Shown: one piece after another, positions 44,701 through 59,700 of the stretch
Numbering within the stretch: position 1 is the stretch's first letter
Layout of the letters: each line of letters begins with the position of its first letter
Source: Manduca sexta
Lineage: Eukaryota > Arthropoda > Insecta > Lepidoptera > Sphingidae
Length of the DNA stretch: 64,000 nucleotides
NCBI RefSeq assembly: GCF_014839805.1
Contig: NC_051117.1
Location: forward strand, 6,634,001 to 6,698,000
Direction of reading: 5' to 3'
Notes under the pieces: generated by a model
Seen by the model: only the letters and a program-made list of their open reading frames with translations
Databases searched by the model: none
Told to the model about the DNA's origin: nothing
Translations under genes and position numbers: made by a program

Positions 44701-47700
44701 GCATACTGTATGCTTATAGTGCATACTAGATAATGAGTTCTTTGAATATGGGGAATCTTCCACATAAGACCGGGTTAAGGAGATATTGAGATGTTTATAT
44801 TGCTCAATGATCATAATATCAACTTTTCTGAGTAATAGTGGTCGAATGGAACAAGTAATTTAAAAATGTAGTGTCAACTCGAAATACCAATATTTTCAAG
44901 GACATACTTTATAGATTTATAAAAAAAAATCAATTAGAGATTAGCAGGGTACAGGCGCTTATCAGTTTCTTAATTGCTTGCATGATAATCGCTGGCACTA
45001 TTAAGTATAAATAATAGCAACTAACAGTTCCATTCAAATCATTCAGTTTTTAAACCAGTGCAGTGCCTTAGTAATTGTAAAACTTTGATGCTAAGTTTAA
45101 CTTATTTTAAATAGATTGCCAAGAAATAATTGTCTGACGACTTGATAAAGCTCGCAGGAACACGCTGGATACAGGCCGCTTTCAACAGGTCCGTCTGGAA
45201 ATGTTTGGGGGAGGCCTATGTTCAGCAGTGGATTTTATGTAGCTGATGGTGATGAAATAGATTGCTTACTATGGCCTTCAAACCAGCGTGTACAGAACCT
45301 GTACACAGTTGCTTGATTGCAGAAATAACCAAAGTGGGGTTACCTACTCCACCTATCGCATAGTTTGATCTTAGACTTGGTAAATTTTATCATTTAGTGA
45401 ACAAGTCCATTACGGAAGTTGCTGTGTACTAATCTAGATTTTTGAGGCAATATTTTTTTTAACTAATGTTCATACCAATTCTGTGATAGTAAGGTAGGTA
45501 AGGTAATGACCCCGATTATTTATCAGCAGTGAGGGTCAAGGTATGAAGGTAATTAACCATTGATAATATGATATGAACACGAAATTGGTTTTGCAACAGC
45601 GGAAGTTGTGTTTATTTATGTTAAACTACATTAGTAAAATGTAATTACATCTGAATATTGGAGAATTGATGAGTGATGTTATTTGCATAACGGGACGCTG
45701 TTTTTTTTAATGTATTAAAAGTTGGATAATATTCTCAGAAAAAAATTAACCAGGCAACATTCTAGATAATGACAGTTTTCAGACCATAGGTATTGTCAAC
45801 TTTTAAGAATAGATAAACTAACCTTGTGAACTCAATCTGTGAAAAAGCTAGCACCTAGGTTTTAGGGATAGAAATAGGCATTATAATTGTACATCAGACA
45901 TCCCCTCGCATACAAGAGACCTATCAGGAAATTACTTTAATAAAAACTTTATTTCCCGCAGACCTTGGAGGCGGGCCTCAGCGGCGAATGCAAGCTCCGC
46001 GAGCGCACCCGGTTCCTGTGCGAGGCGTGGCGGCGCGTCTACACGCTCTGCCACCACTCCGTGCCGTCCACGCAGGCGCACCTGCTCAGCTGGCTGCAGA
46101 GGCACACCTCCAAGACACTGTTACAGGTAAATATCACGCCTGTTCCCCCTTTTTAAGGGTAGGCAGGGGTGTAATAACACAACACCAGCTATGTTAGGTC
46201 GCGAGGTACCTGTCACTGGAGATTATAACTGATACACTTCTCAATGGAAACCCTCGGTATCACTGGAGGTTCTGCTAATGTATTCGTTTTTATAACCAGC
46301 CACTTGCAAATATAACTCTAATGTCCACTGAGGATCTTATCCCGGTCAAACAGTAGTAGAGCGTAAATCATATTATTAAAACAATGATAATGTCTACCAG
46401 ACGGAATGGCAATCGCCAACGAGTAAAGATGAACAAGCCAAACTCGACGAGGCGATCAGCGCGTTCATATCGGAGTGTCGCAATGAGGCGGACGCAAAGA
46501 AGGCCGAGGGTCCGCCGTGGCAGACTCAGCTGGTGCAGCGCGGCCAGTGGTTCCAGAAGATCCTGTCGAACCCGTGGGGTCATCCCGTTTTGAAGAGGCT
46601 GCTGGATCAGCAGGCTGAGTCGCCCACTGACGAGGAAGGTGAGTTCAGCGTAAGGTGAGGTTGAGAGGAAGGTATATAGCAACCCTAGTTTCATATTACA
46701 TTGATAAGTGGATGTTCAGTTACTCTTTTTTAAACCATAAATAAGTAATTGCGATACTATATTATGCAATTTCTGATGATTGCAATGTGCATGGTTTGGT
46801 TTACTTATAAACTCCATGCAGTAGTCTGTAGTACAAAGTCGTGAGCGTGTGCTGCCTTGGTTTATCGGTAAACATGCTTACAATCAGATGAGGCATTCGG
46901 TTGTATGGGTATTAATAAAAAAATATTTTTCTATTTACATTTACTGCTCTAAGATGAACAAATGTGACTCATAATACTCTCCCTTTAGTTCTAGAATGGC
47001 TGAAGGAGGAGCGCGGCGTGATGTTCCTGACGCGGCTGCGTCAGCTCGCGACGTCGAAGTGCGACGACATCGCGCTGACGCTCGCCTCCGCCGTCATGGA
47101 CCGCGTGCGCAAGGGCATAGAAATAGTGCCCGACGCGGATCAGGTTGAAGATTTAAAAGGTAGCACGTAATATAATCATTTACAATATGTTTGCATCTAT
47201 CAATTGGTAGAGATATTACTGTTAACGTGATTTCAAGTTGAGTTGTTGAGTTTTTTTTTTTACTTGAAATATAAACTAATGTTTTCTCGAGGTTATGGAC
47301 CACTGTGATCCTGCGGAAAATCTGTTTCATACGTTTAACGAGTCGCGTTATCAGGATCAGTCATAAGAGTGGTTCAAATATAACATTGACCTGCACATGC
47401 ACTATTTATTTACTATAATTTGCACTATTTATTGATTAATGCAGAAAAAAAATATTACCAAAATTATTTCATACATTGTTGACTTTAATATTGTAATATT
47501 TTCGCAGATAAACCAAACCCAGACAGGACGACGCCCTCGTTCGCAGACATACTCAAGGCAGAGGCGGGGTTCACGGTGGACGTATGGGAACTCCTCACTG
47601 ATATAGAGTTTGTGTTACTGCACAAGGGTGATAAGCGGTCGCAATGCATCCAGCTGGTAAGATGTTCCATCCTGATAATCATATGCTTAGATTCCGTAAG

Positions 47701-50700
47701 AAGTTACGTACAAGGGCCCAACATACTATGGGCTAAGTGCGGAAAAAGGACCCCTCCGTAAGAAGTTTTTGTTATATAATTTATTTATTCTTTATTTTAT
47801 TACTATTCTGGAAAAAAGTATAATAATATCTGCCTTAAAATAAATAATAACTAAATATAAAACGATCCAGTTTAGTTTCCACGATAAGGTAGTACACGCT
47901 GGGATAAAAATATTTATAAAACATGTGAAAGGAAATAGTTTGTGAAGACTATTGCATAGCTCTACTGTTCTCATACAAACGGGTTATGCGAAAATCTGCT
48001 TAAACGTAGTACATATTACAGCAATTATGTAACTAGCAAGAATTCAGGTTGGCCTCCATACAAACCCAGGCCAAGCCGATTATATTATATTTAACTGATA
48101 TATAATGTCTATATAAATTTAACGCAACAATTCTGTCATCAGGCGAAACAGACACCTCTACGGCATGGTTGTCACCTGGTGGAGAGGTTAAACAGCCGGC
48201 TTGAGACGTCGCCGCGCGATAAGAAACTGTGGAAAAATGCCAAAGAAGTCGCCATACTCATCGCACAGGTATTTAATAAACTATTCCGTTTCCCTGGTAC
48301 AGCAATTAGATGGATATAGTCTAAGTTCAATGTTGGGTGTGTTCAATCGCTCGTCAGAATGATTTTGACCAGTTTTACTGGGACGTGTATGCAATGGTGA
48401 GTAACCATTGACTAGTATTATGTATGTATATGTGAGTTGAAATGTTATAACAGTGATTACGTTTCCGTGTGTGTTAGGTGGTGGTGGCGCGGTGCATGGT
48501 GGTGGCGGGGTGCGCGGGCGCAGTGCGCAGCGCGCTGTACTGGTGCGCGCGCGTGCTGGCGCGCACGCTGCCGCCGCGCCGCCTGCACGCCGTGGCCGCG
48601 TCGCTCGCCGCGCCCGCCATCACCGCCAAGCATCTGCACATGCTCGCCGCCGCCGTGCACGCGGAGCTCAAGGTACACTCACACGCACTCACGCTTGAAT
48701 GGAGTGAACAAGAATGACAGGTGAATGGAAATAGACTCGTGCAGTGACATAATGGGGGCGGGGGTAGGAAGAGTTGTGGTTAGAATGTATAGAATTATAC
48801 AAACACAATACAAAACGTATGACGCAAATTTTGCCATACAAAGAAATGTATAGAAAAATACAAATTAAACTGGGTTTTTATTTTTTCAATGATCACCCGT
48901 CAGCCAGTATTCATTTATCTTGAAAACTGTTTTTCAGGGCAATAAAGACATGATACCGTTCATGTGTGAACTTTATGTGCGCGCCATCACGGCGGGCATG
49001 AACGAATTGGAGAGACTCAAATTGAAGACTGAAATGGTATGTCGCTTACATAAACACTAGCTTTTGTATATTTCAAATAGTAATATTTATTAAAACTTGC
49101 AAATCCTAGTGATAGGAAATATTTTATATCGGCCCGGGTAGCGGCAACCGTACACAAGGTGTTAAAACCTGCCATAGTGGCTCACGTAAAAGTGTGTGCG
49201 TTCCGGGGTCAACCTGTGCATAACTGGTTTCAACAGTCCTAATCTGTCGTCAGTCGACATTCTATAAGACCTCACTTCGCTTACCATCAGGTCTAGTGTG
49301 GTTGGTCACATTGCTATGCTCGTATAAAAAAAATAAACTTCAGTATGTAATAATTATTTTGTTGACTCAGGAAACGGAAGCCCGTTCCGCGGAACAGACA
49401 CTAGCGTCGTGGTTCACGCAGCTCGGCGCGCTGCTGTCGACGAGTGACCGCATACAGTGCGAGTGCACGCTCACCGCCTTCTCCGTGCATCCCTCGCCCA
49501 CCATGTACGAGAAGATAAAGGCGGCGCCGACTTTGCCGCCCGTCGCGCTGGTAAGTGATACAACTTTGTGTAATGGTAACATTAAAGGAGATTTATTCGC
49601 CGGTTATTTGGTTGGTTATAGTGAGAATTTCTGTGTTAGATCTGGCTGGCAAGTAGATTTCACTTATGAAGTATGTTACTTATGAATAATTATTTATGTT
49701 CATAAATCGATATGAAAATGATCGATACAAACTATAGATAGTATGATCGTTTTATGAATCAAAACCAATTTTTTGGACCCAACTGAACTTTACCCAGACT
49801 TTTATTTAATGAGCCGGCCATTTACAAGATGAATTGAAGGAACAAAATCGTTTTTGCCTTTTTCCAGGACCACCTCGAACCAAAAGAAGAGACGACGTCA
49901 GATTTCGGCAGTTGGGCGAACGACAGCCGATCGATGACGAATCTAGTTAAAACCTCAGAGACACTCAACTTGAAACAGACACTGCACCAGGCGAACGTGC
50001 TCTCCACGGCGATACTGACGGAGGGCGAAGGCCTGGGGCTCGACCCGGACATGTGCCAGGATATAGCTGTGCTGCTGTCTGGACCTCGGCTAAAGACCCT
50101 GTCGTGGGACATGGATAGGTGAGGATTCCATAATCAATAGTATTAGGCGTGTTTCCCTTGAATAAGACGATTGTATAGTACTTTTACTATTAGGTCGATG
50201 AAAATTTATTACAGTAGGCTTGGATCGTTTTTAGTTCATGACACTTGATCCGTACTGTGATCACCCGTCCTTAACTGCTTTATGTGTCATGTGTGTTATT
50301 GTACATTATTAAGAATAAAACTTCTTTTATATTTACAAGGAATGAACAATATTTAACAAAAGCAATGTAACAGAATCTATATGTTTTTTCAGGGAGTTAC
50401 TGCTGGAGAACTGTCGGGCCTACATGGAACGCACCAGCGGCGGCACCAGAGCGGTCACCACTGAGCTCAAGTACTTGAAACTGGACCCCAAGGCGTTCCA
50501 GCATCTGCCAGAAGAGAATGATGACGAGAATGACATGTTCTATGGCATTGAGAAAGGTAAATAGATTACCAGCTTATTGAACTTCATAATATATATATAT
50601 AGTGTACTGAACTATTATCGCAGTACTATTCAAGTATTTTGATATATTAAACTATGAAAGAAATCAATTACTAAATTATGGATTAGGCTACACTATTGAT

Positions 50701-53700
50701 AGAATATTAGAATCAATATTATGATAATAATTAACATGCTATTTTTGTTTTAATTGAAACGTGGTATCATGTAAACAATGTCGTTCTTTTGAAAAATATC
50801 TTACAATAGAACTTTGTTTACCCAAAAAGGTTACGAACACCTGGTGGAATTTCAAGAGCCGGATGACGTTTGGGAGGGAGAGTTCATACAATCGGAAATA
50901 GTCGATAGTCCATACGAAAGCAGCCAAGATTCCGAAATAACATCAATAAGACGAAAAAAGAAAAGTAAAAATGTTCTGAAGAGCTCGGATGAAGATTCGG
51001 ATCCTCTCAGCTTCATGGCAGAGGCAAAAAGACAGGAGAAGAAAAAAGTGAGACCTCACAGCAAAGAGAGAAGTAAAGAACGGCGGAAGAAAAAGTCTAA
51101 TGAAGATCCCCTAGGATCCAGAGATGGTAGCCAGGATAGCAGGACCGAGTCGAACAGTAAGGAGAAGAAAAAAGAGAAGAAGCCAAGGAAAAAGAGAGAG
51201 GGCCAGCTGAAAAACAAGTCACTAGCTCATCTCGTGGGCATGAAAGTTACTAACATGGGCAACCTATACACATCGTCAATGACTGACAGCGATTACGACA
51301 GCCAAGGGAAGTCATCGCTTAACTCGGTGAACTCAGAAAGCAATGAAGATGTCGTATTTGATGGCTTGTATTCAATGGATGAGCTCAAGTCCCCAGAAAA
51401 TTCTCAAGGTGATAAAATGGGATTGTTAAAGAATAACGAATTCTCGATCTCCGATGGCGTTGTGTCCGTCAACAAACCGGCTACCGAAAATAAATATGAC
51501 GTGGACAGTGACGCCATCTTGACGTACATTGAACCCAAGGCTCGGTTGCCGATGTTCGACATGAAGTCTCAACCATATCTCTCCTCAGTCAGGGAGGAAG
51601 TTAAGAAAAGTATTTCAAGGCTCATAGAATTTCGTAGGAAAAAGAACGTATTGATGGCTTCCATGGCTCAATCACCATTGCCGTCTACGTCAGTGTATCC
51701 ATACGCTTCCACATCGTACAGAATGCCAAGCGCGATCGTGAGGCCTGAAAGCCCGCTGCCAGCGCCAATAAGCCCAAAAGTAGTGACAATACCGGAGATA
51801 CCGAAAATGTACATAAATAAGAAGCAGTCTGAGCAGCTCGCTAAACTTAAAAATGAAGTGGACAGATATCTGCACACAACTAATAACATAAATCCGTCTC
51901 ATACGGTGACACAGTTTGGTAAATCAGACTTGGAGGGGGCTAGAGTCAGTAATTATTCAGCATTGGCTAATTCCACTATTGATCCTGTCGCAGATATATT
52001 AAGGCAGCACAGCCAATATATTACAAAGTCTTTCACACCACCTGGACCGAATGTGGTTAGTGACAAAAAAATAATTCATCTACAGAATATTCCATCTACA
52101 CATGTCGTACCGAAGATCATAAATACCTCGGGAGCGGCAAAAAAACAAAAGAATTACCAAGAATTTCTCAAAGAATTGCAAGAGTCGATCAACGCTGGCG
52201 CCGGCGTAGTGTCACATGATAAAGTTTCGCCTGCATCAAGTATGTATGCGAGAAAAAACATAAAGCCAACGAACCGACTAACGCCAGTTGTTCCCCTTAA
52301 CTTGAAAGTCGAAGATAAAATAACTCCAAGTGCCAAACCACAGACATCACCAAAGAAATTGGATACATCGCTCAACACTTTCTCGCGCCTCAGTTATATG
52401 CACAAAAACAAACAAAGCGACGTGAAGCTGCATCAAGTGGTCAGCGCGTTAATAGAAAATCAAAGTAAAAACCTGAAAAAGTTACCAGCGCCGTCCGGTG
52501 ACGATAGGATTCAATCGGAACAGAGAGGCCCAAGATCTAAATGCCCACAAACTAAAAATGAGACTTCGACTCGCCCTGTCAAGAGTACTACAACCAAATT
52601 AAATAACAATATATTGATTAAGAAAATGGAGAAACCAGCAACAACTGTAAGCCAGTCTGCGAATGCATGTCCCGTGATCACATCAATTTTGCAAAATAAT
52701 CACACAAGCACAGCTAAACCGGCAGAGATAAGAAATGAGGTGCACACGAAGAATGTTCTTCAATCTCACCAAATCAGACAGGAAACGAAACCCACATCGC
52801 TTTCAGAGAAAGATCAGAATGATTTACTGCTTTTACTTCGACAGCAAAATAAATTAAACGCGTCGTATACACCGCCCAAACATGATGTAATGCATAACAG
52901 AGATGGACATATTACACACACCATTGCACAAAACTCTACCTCCAGCAGTGTTACTACCACAAGATATGTGAGAAACACCGATATGCCTCTATCTAACAAA
53001 GATATGCAAGCCAGTAAACCAATAATTTTTGAGAGTCATAAATCAAAAAAGCAGCCTATGTTCCAGACTGGTATGAAAGTCCAAAACAGTTCATCTACAG
53101 TTCCAAAGTCGTCAATACCAAAAACAGCAAACTCATCACGATATTCCTCAAAAACTGAATCACGTGATCAAAACAATATTAAAAAGACTGATGCTAAAAT
53201 GGATAGTAAAATAAATATAAAGAATGAACCGAGTAAAATTGCCAAAACAGCCACAGATTGGGAGCGTGTCATGGATGCAATTTTAGCGCAGAAAACTCCT
53301 TGCAGGGGTCCAAAAGCATTGGATGTAGCGTTAAACAAAAGCTCATTCGAAAAGGCATTTACGGATAGTTTACAAAACCAGAAATTAATGAAATCGCATT
53401 CAATGGGAGAACTTAATGGGGGCAAGGTTCTAGATTTAAAACGATTTCCGTCTAACGAAACACCTGGCGTCATTTTAGACAAGAATAGTCAGAACACTCA
53501 TCATTCAGCGTCTAAAAAGTCTTCGTCACGGAAGTCATCCACTGAATCAAAGAACTCTTCAAAGAGTAGTCTTTTAAAATCTGCACCGAATTCATCTGAT
53601 GTTGCCATTATGAGCACCTCGAAATTACATACTGAACTAACGCGAAAATCTAATCACCACGAGTTGCACAGAAAATTATCTGCTGAAGAATTGCAAAAAC

Positions 53701-56700
53701 AATTTACTTGCCCATTACCGAAAGATGACGATCCTTTCATTTCGGGAATAGCTAACTCGGATTACGATCTCCTAGAGGAATTGATGGATGACGACTTGCG
53801 CCAAGAAATTGGTGAGCTTTCAACAGATGAAGACGATTTCAACCCGTCAGCGCCAAACGTGTCAAAAAGGAAAAATGTTATAACTGAAAAACGCATTGCA
53901 GAAGCTTACAACAAATTAACTAATACCATACCGATATCGGCAACATCTCCCATTAATTTATGCATTAAGTCTCGTGAAGCTAAAAAGACTGTAGCCCCAA
54001 TGCCGACTTTAAAATGTGATAATAAAACCCCAAGTGGTTATGGCACTCCAGTTCAACCAGCAGAACCTGGATATATTAATAATAAAATGGCATCTTCAAA
54101 TCGTGTTGCGTCCATGCCTGTGAATGACATTAACTCAAAGGTACAAAAGGCTCATAAGTTACCAAAATCTCTAAGGAATGAGCGGGTTGTCAGTGCTAAT
54201 AATATACTTCCTGCGTTGGACACTTCTAATCTATATATCGCAGCTATACCTAAAGAAGGATTTCAGAATGTTGTACTTCTCGATTCTGAAATAGTTTACG
54301 ATCGTTATCCCGCGGCCCAACCAACTGTACATTCAACTGTTAAAAATGTACAACAGAAATTGAATATTCCACCAAGTAAAGTGCCAAATGTAGCACCAGT
54401 ATACCCAACAAATCAATTTACGATACCTGAAGTCAACTCAACTACAACAGGAAATACTAAGACAGTAACCAAAAAGAAAGAGAGCTCTTCAGTTACAGAT
54501 TCTGTAGACTCTTTTAACACTGCATTACATATTTCGAAACCAGTGAACTCTGTTTTCGCACAGCATGGCGCGAATTTTTTTAAAAATGTTTCTACATTGC
54601 CTAACGAAGACAAATTAAAAGTTGATGATAACAATCCCAAAACTGACAACAAAGTGATCTTCGATTTAACCTCAACCAAGGGTTGTGATACAAAACTTTT
54701 AACCGAATTACAACAAAAGGAACAATTGCTTTGCAAAGAAGTTTTGCAAATAGTCGAAGATTCAAAAATATCTCAAGAAAATGTTATTAATAACGAAAAA
54801 GATCAAGACCGACTGGTGAAGAAGCGAATATCAATTATTAACAGAAAACTATCTCATCGGTTTGATAATGAGCCTATACCACTGTCATTTAGTCCCCTTG
54901 CCTCCGACGCTCACAGCATAGATAGTGAGCGACTCGTAATTAAAGGCAATGGCATAATACCTCAGAAAGAAACTGATTTAATACCAACATCTGAGGTGAA
55001 AGCAATGCCCAATACTGACTTGCTTAATTCATCTATCATTGAAACCAAAGATACTAATGAGTCCATAACCATAGACAATATTCAGAATAATATAGAAAAC
55101 GGAACAAATAAACTTGGATGTCGTCGTATATTACTACGTTCTTCGAACAAATCTGATGGTCAAATATTAACGAAGCAAAATTTAAATGTGGCAAGTGGCA
55201 GGAAGGACAATTTAACTCTGCAAGATAACGTTCCTTCTGATATAGTTACTCCAGTGATTGAGAATGAAAAAGAAACACCTAAACCAAGAGCAAGAAAGCG
55301 AGCCCCGAAGAAACCGTATGTTGCAAAATCCAATGACAGCATCGAAAAGACAATAAATAAGAAAGAAAAAGTATCCAAGAAATCTAAGGGTGTTGCAAAA
55401 AATCAGAAGAAAAGAAATAAGAAGATTTTAAAGCACATCAATTCTTCCAATAACATGGAATTTGATCTTGATATTGAAGATGCGTTATTAGGCTCAAAAA
55501 TACCTAAAATTTTCGAATCAGAAGAAACTATTCTGCCAGATACTTCTGAGATTGATAAAATCGTTCATTACCAGGGATCCACAGAGTTGCTTGATGGTGG
55601 CTCGGAAGAAACTGTTCAGATAGGGCCTAAACCTGTTGAAACAGAATTATTTGATGATCTCACACAATTTTCTTGTGATACTGTGTCTTTTGAAAATATT
55701 ATTAAAGAAAGAGCACTTGCTGAGTTCCACAAAGAAAATACAGCATCACCAATACCTGTACTGACATCAACCGATGTGGAAACCGTTCTCAAAAAGGAAA
55801 AAATTACCACGAAAAGTGAGTTATCTTGTAAATTGAAAACAACCACTCACAAGATACATGAAATTAACGAAGAAGATCAAAATGCCACTGCGCCGGAGGA
55901 AAGTGTAATTACACAAACTAGCCTTGCAACGCTTGGATTGGACAAAGATAATGCTCCATTTTTCAAGCAGGTGATCTCTGAGATAGAGCTTACAAAATCT
56001 AATAAGCAAAAAGAATACACAGAAGAGGAAAAACTTAAAGAACAAAATACGGACAACATTAAACAACAGAATATCATTAGCGAAGAAAAACAAATTCCAC
56101 AAGAAATTGAACGAAAGAACGCAGAACACGAGATAGAACAAAAGGAAATCACTGAAGAGATCAAACATAACCCAATCTCAGCCGCTGAACAAAAGCAAAC
56201 CTGTGAAGAATTTGGACAAAAACAAGGTTCGGTAGAGTTCGCACAGAATGATTTCACAGATGACGTTAAACAAAAACGAACATCGGAAGGGATGGGACAG
56301 AAGGACATCACCGAAGAGAATGTACACAAAGATATTTTAGAAAAAGTAAAACAAGACAAAGGCACTGAGGTGATAGAAAAACAAATAACTCATAATACCG
56401 AACAGAAGCATATCGCTGAAGTGGTCGAAGCAATACAGGTCATAGACAACGACCCATCTCCGATTGTTGAAAAGCAATCTTCTAAAGTAAAAGACATAAA
56501 TAGTTTACCGGAAAGTAAAGATTTTGTTAATCTCGTAAATGATAAACAGCCAACTAATTTGGATAACTCTACGTCTTCTACAATAAAAGTAGACAATGGC
56601 CCCGAAATACCTCAGCATTATAAAGACAGTATTAAAATAGAACAAATATTGGATGGCCCTAAAGACCCCCTGAAGCAATGTCTAAGAATAAAATTACCAA

Positions 56701-59700
56701 ATGGCAGAACGTTTAAAGCTACCGTGCATGGAAGAGTACTATTGAACTTTGATGCATTATTTGAAGACCCTGCATTGAAAAAAATGTTATTGAGCAGTCT
56801 TACTGATAAAAAATGTTATACATTGAACATTAAACAAGTATCAACAGCATCCATGGATAACCCTAACAAGATAGTTGAAACACGTATCCAGGAGATAAAT
56901 ATAGAGCCAAAAACTACGCCGAACTTGCTTGAGACTATAAACTTGCTTAGTGATGACGAAGATGAAGAGGTGGTTCAGTATTTTGAGACTGAATTTGGCA
57001 AATTTAAAATACAATCCTTGCCAAATGGAATATTTTCAAGTCATCAGAAAAAATTTAAAGAGAACTGCCAAGTTCGTTTAATAACAATGAACAAACAAAT
57101 TGCAAAAATTGATGAAAAGTTAGAAACCCCTAAAAACCAAATATATCCGGAAACAAACAAAACTAAGCGGGAGATTAGACGTAACGCAATTCCGCCGAAG
57201 ATAAATAATACTGTATTTCAGGAGTCAGAAATAATACAGATTGACGACTCGTCAAATGAAAGTTTAGTGGATATACCTACTTGCAAAGAAGTTCAAAATG
57301 ATAAGAGAGAATCTGTTGATCCATTGAAAGCTTTGAACTTGAATTGCTATGTAAAGCTTACTAACTGTGATGAACTTGTAAAGAAATATGAAACTCAAAA
57401 AGCTTTAAAACAAAAATGTTATGTTGACCTGGTTAGAATTGAAACTAACACGCTAAATTATATAAATCTATGTTCGTTGGAAACTAGTAATGAGGAACAT
57501 GAAATACAATTCAAACCGTCTTCATGTTCACATGAAGCGGCAAATGGAAGAACTTCGCCTGTTATGGAAGCTTACGACTTGATTGCAAAGTCATTCAACA
57601 AAACCAATGGAACAGGAAAAATATATCAAGAAACAAAGTACCAGCAACAAGATACATATATGTGCAAATCTTTGTGGTTGGAAACAAAGCCTATCTTATC
57701 ACAATTTACGAATAACAATAAACACGTGGCTCCGAGAAATGGCTTTAAACGTGTACAATTAGAACGCACCTGCTTTAATGAAGCTCTACCTACAATTAGT
57801 AATCAAACATTTAATCCTGCAGATCTTAAAACGCTTTTACTGAAGTACTTTCAAAATAACCCTGAATTGAACTATACCTTCCCACCATTTATACCTAATA
57901 TTCCAAAATACAATGCTTCGAGAAAAACCTCTCATTTGTTGAAGAGAAAATTATATACAGATGAGAAAAATGTTTTAAATAAGATACCAAAATTGAACAC
58001 TACATTAGAAACTATGACGAAACAGGATAAATTTATCGAAATTGGTAATGAATCTGAAATGCAGGGAAATATAATCCCTACAATACCTAGCGGCTTAAAA
58101 GTAATAAACATGAACTTTGCTGGCAGTGATAGTGAAGTCATTATGTTAACACAATATAGTCAAGATGTTAAAATGGATACGGCTCCGAATAATATTCTTC
58201 ATTCAACTATTGTCAATGAAGAATCTAACACTAAATCTGAACAAGAAAACGCCACAGAGCTAGGTGTTGCACCTCATAAGGACCAAGGAAACTTAAATAC
58301 AATTGAAAGCAACAATAACACTTTAGATGATAATATTCTAAGTGAAAAATTAAATGTTATTCAACCTAATGTTGACACACTTGAAAAATCAAATACTGTT
58401 ACAAAATCGCTATCAGATACCGAAGAATCGACAACCATGGACGTCGACTCAACATCTTTAACATCAATAGCTAATGCGAACACTGATGGCTCGCAAACCG
58501 AAACTTTACTTCCACGTGAAGAACTTTACAATGAAAACGTACAGCCCAAAGATGATAAAGATCCTTATGTGCATGACGCAAACAGTGATGATAAAATAAT
58601 TACTGGTAATAATGGTATTAAAATGCCGGAGCCTATCTCAAAAAACGAAAATGCTGTGCTGGATATTCAATCGTCGAAAGAAGGTATCGATAATGTCATG
58701 GTTTTGAATGACTTAGAAAACAATAACACTGACCGTGTGCAAAGCCAAGAGAACTATGAAAATATTGAAACTGTTATACCTGAGTATACACAGCGCATTT
58801 TAGTGTCCCAAACTACCACTGTAAATGTTGCAAAATTGGAAACATTGACACAAACAAAACTTTACGAAAAACCTAATGACCAACCATCTTTTAACAACCG
58901 GGCAAAGCAATGATGATGCAACTTCACCTAAAAAATATGACTACATGGTAACCGCAAATGAACATATTAAAACCTCGAATAGTGAGTTTATTATGACAAG
59001 TTCAGAGTCTGGTCGCACAACTGTTAAGATGTATGAAGTATTGGAAACATCACAAATAGACGAAGTTGAAGATAACAAAACTAGTTCAGTTCTTTCAATA
59101 CAAGAGGAAAATATTGAACATGATAGGTCTTCTCATAGCAATAACTCTTGTTCTATTTTGGCAGACAATTCTGACGATCCCACTAATATTTCAAATACAC
59201 ATATTGTAACGGATAGTGAATTCACTAGTGCCCATTCAGAGTCTGAAAGTGCAGCTGAGACAACCGAATTGCAACAGAAAGAAAATTTGCAAACAATAAA
59301 AGAAATCGAAATTACAAAGAATAGAATGTGCGCGCTTTCTGCAGAGGACGGTATCATTCCAGAAAATATTTCTACCGATTCTAATAATTGTGATATTAAT
59401 ATACCAAAGAAGTTAAATAAAGTAGAAGATTCTAACCTTGAGTTGACTGAAATCTATTCTGACTGCAAAATTACGACTATGACAATGACTAATGAATCAG
59501 AAAAGAATGAAATAAAAACGAATAATACAAAAGGACATAACGATCATGAATCATGTCAAATTTCGACAGCTGAAACTACGGACATGGAAATGACAAATGA
59601 TCAGACAATTGTTTATGAGATCATTGATACTTATCCGCAAGACGATGAAACAGATGCTGAATCACTGCCAGATTTAGAAACAACGGATCAGAATACTATT

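Larger units (their letters stand above)
46639..48142. other. Introns between exons 3 and 6 of the plus-strand gene
   Basis: The three introns within this span (46639-46988, 47160-47507, 47657-48142) are AT-rich and hold no repeat that I recognise. A decoy acceptor near 47291 leads to an in-frame stop and is not used in the model. Confidence 0.5.

Noticed and set aside
47292..47352. Possible extra exon after 'tctcgag' (GYGPL...)
   Set aside because: In the phase required by exon 4 it meets a TGA within a few codons; skipping it joins exons 4 and 5 cleanly.
48437..48724. Arg/Ala/His-rich open frames on both strands
   Set aside because: Shadows of the GC-rich exon 7 of the plus-strand gene (48478-48672); the chosen frame alone links exons 6 and 8.
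55616..56596. Long minus-strand open frames (up to 162 codons), also at 52.1-54.7, 57.9 and 59.7-60.1 kb
   Set aside because: They lie antisense to the giant coding exon, have Cys/Phe/Ser-rich composition caused by the Lys/Asn/Glu-rich sense strand, and carry no motif.
58911..58913. TGA as the true end of the plus-strand protein
   Set aside because: The adjacent frame is open for more than 5 kb directly afterwards with the same codon and residue composition, and no polyadenylation signal or UTR-like sequence follows.
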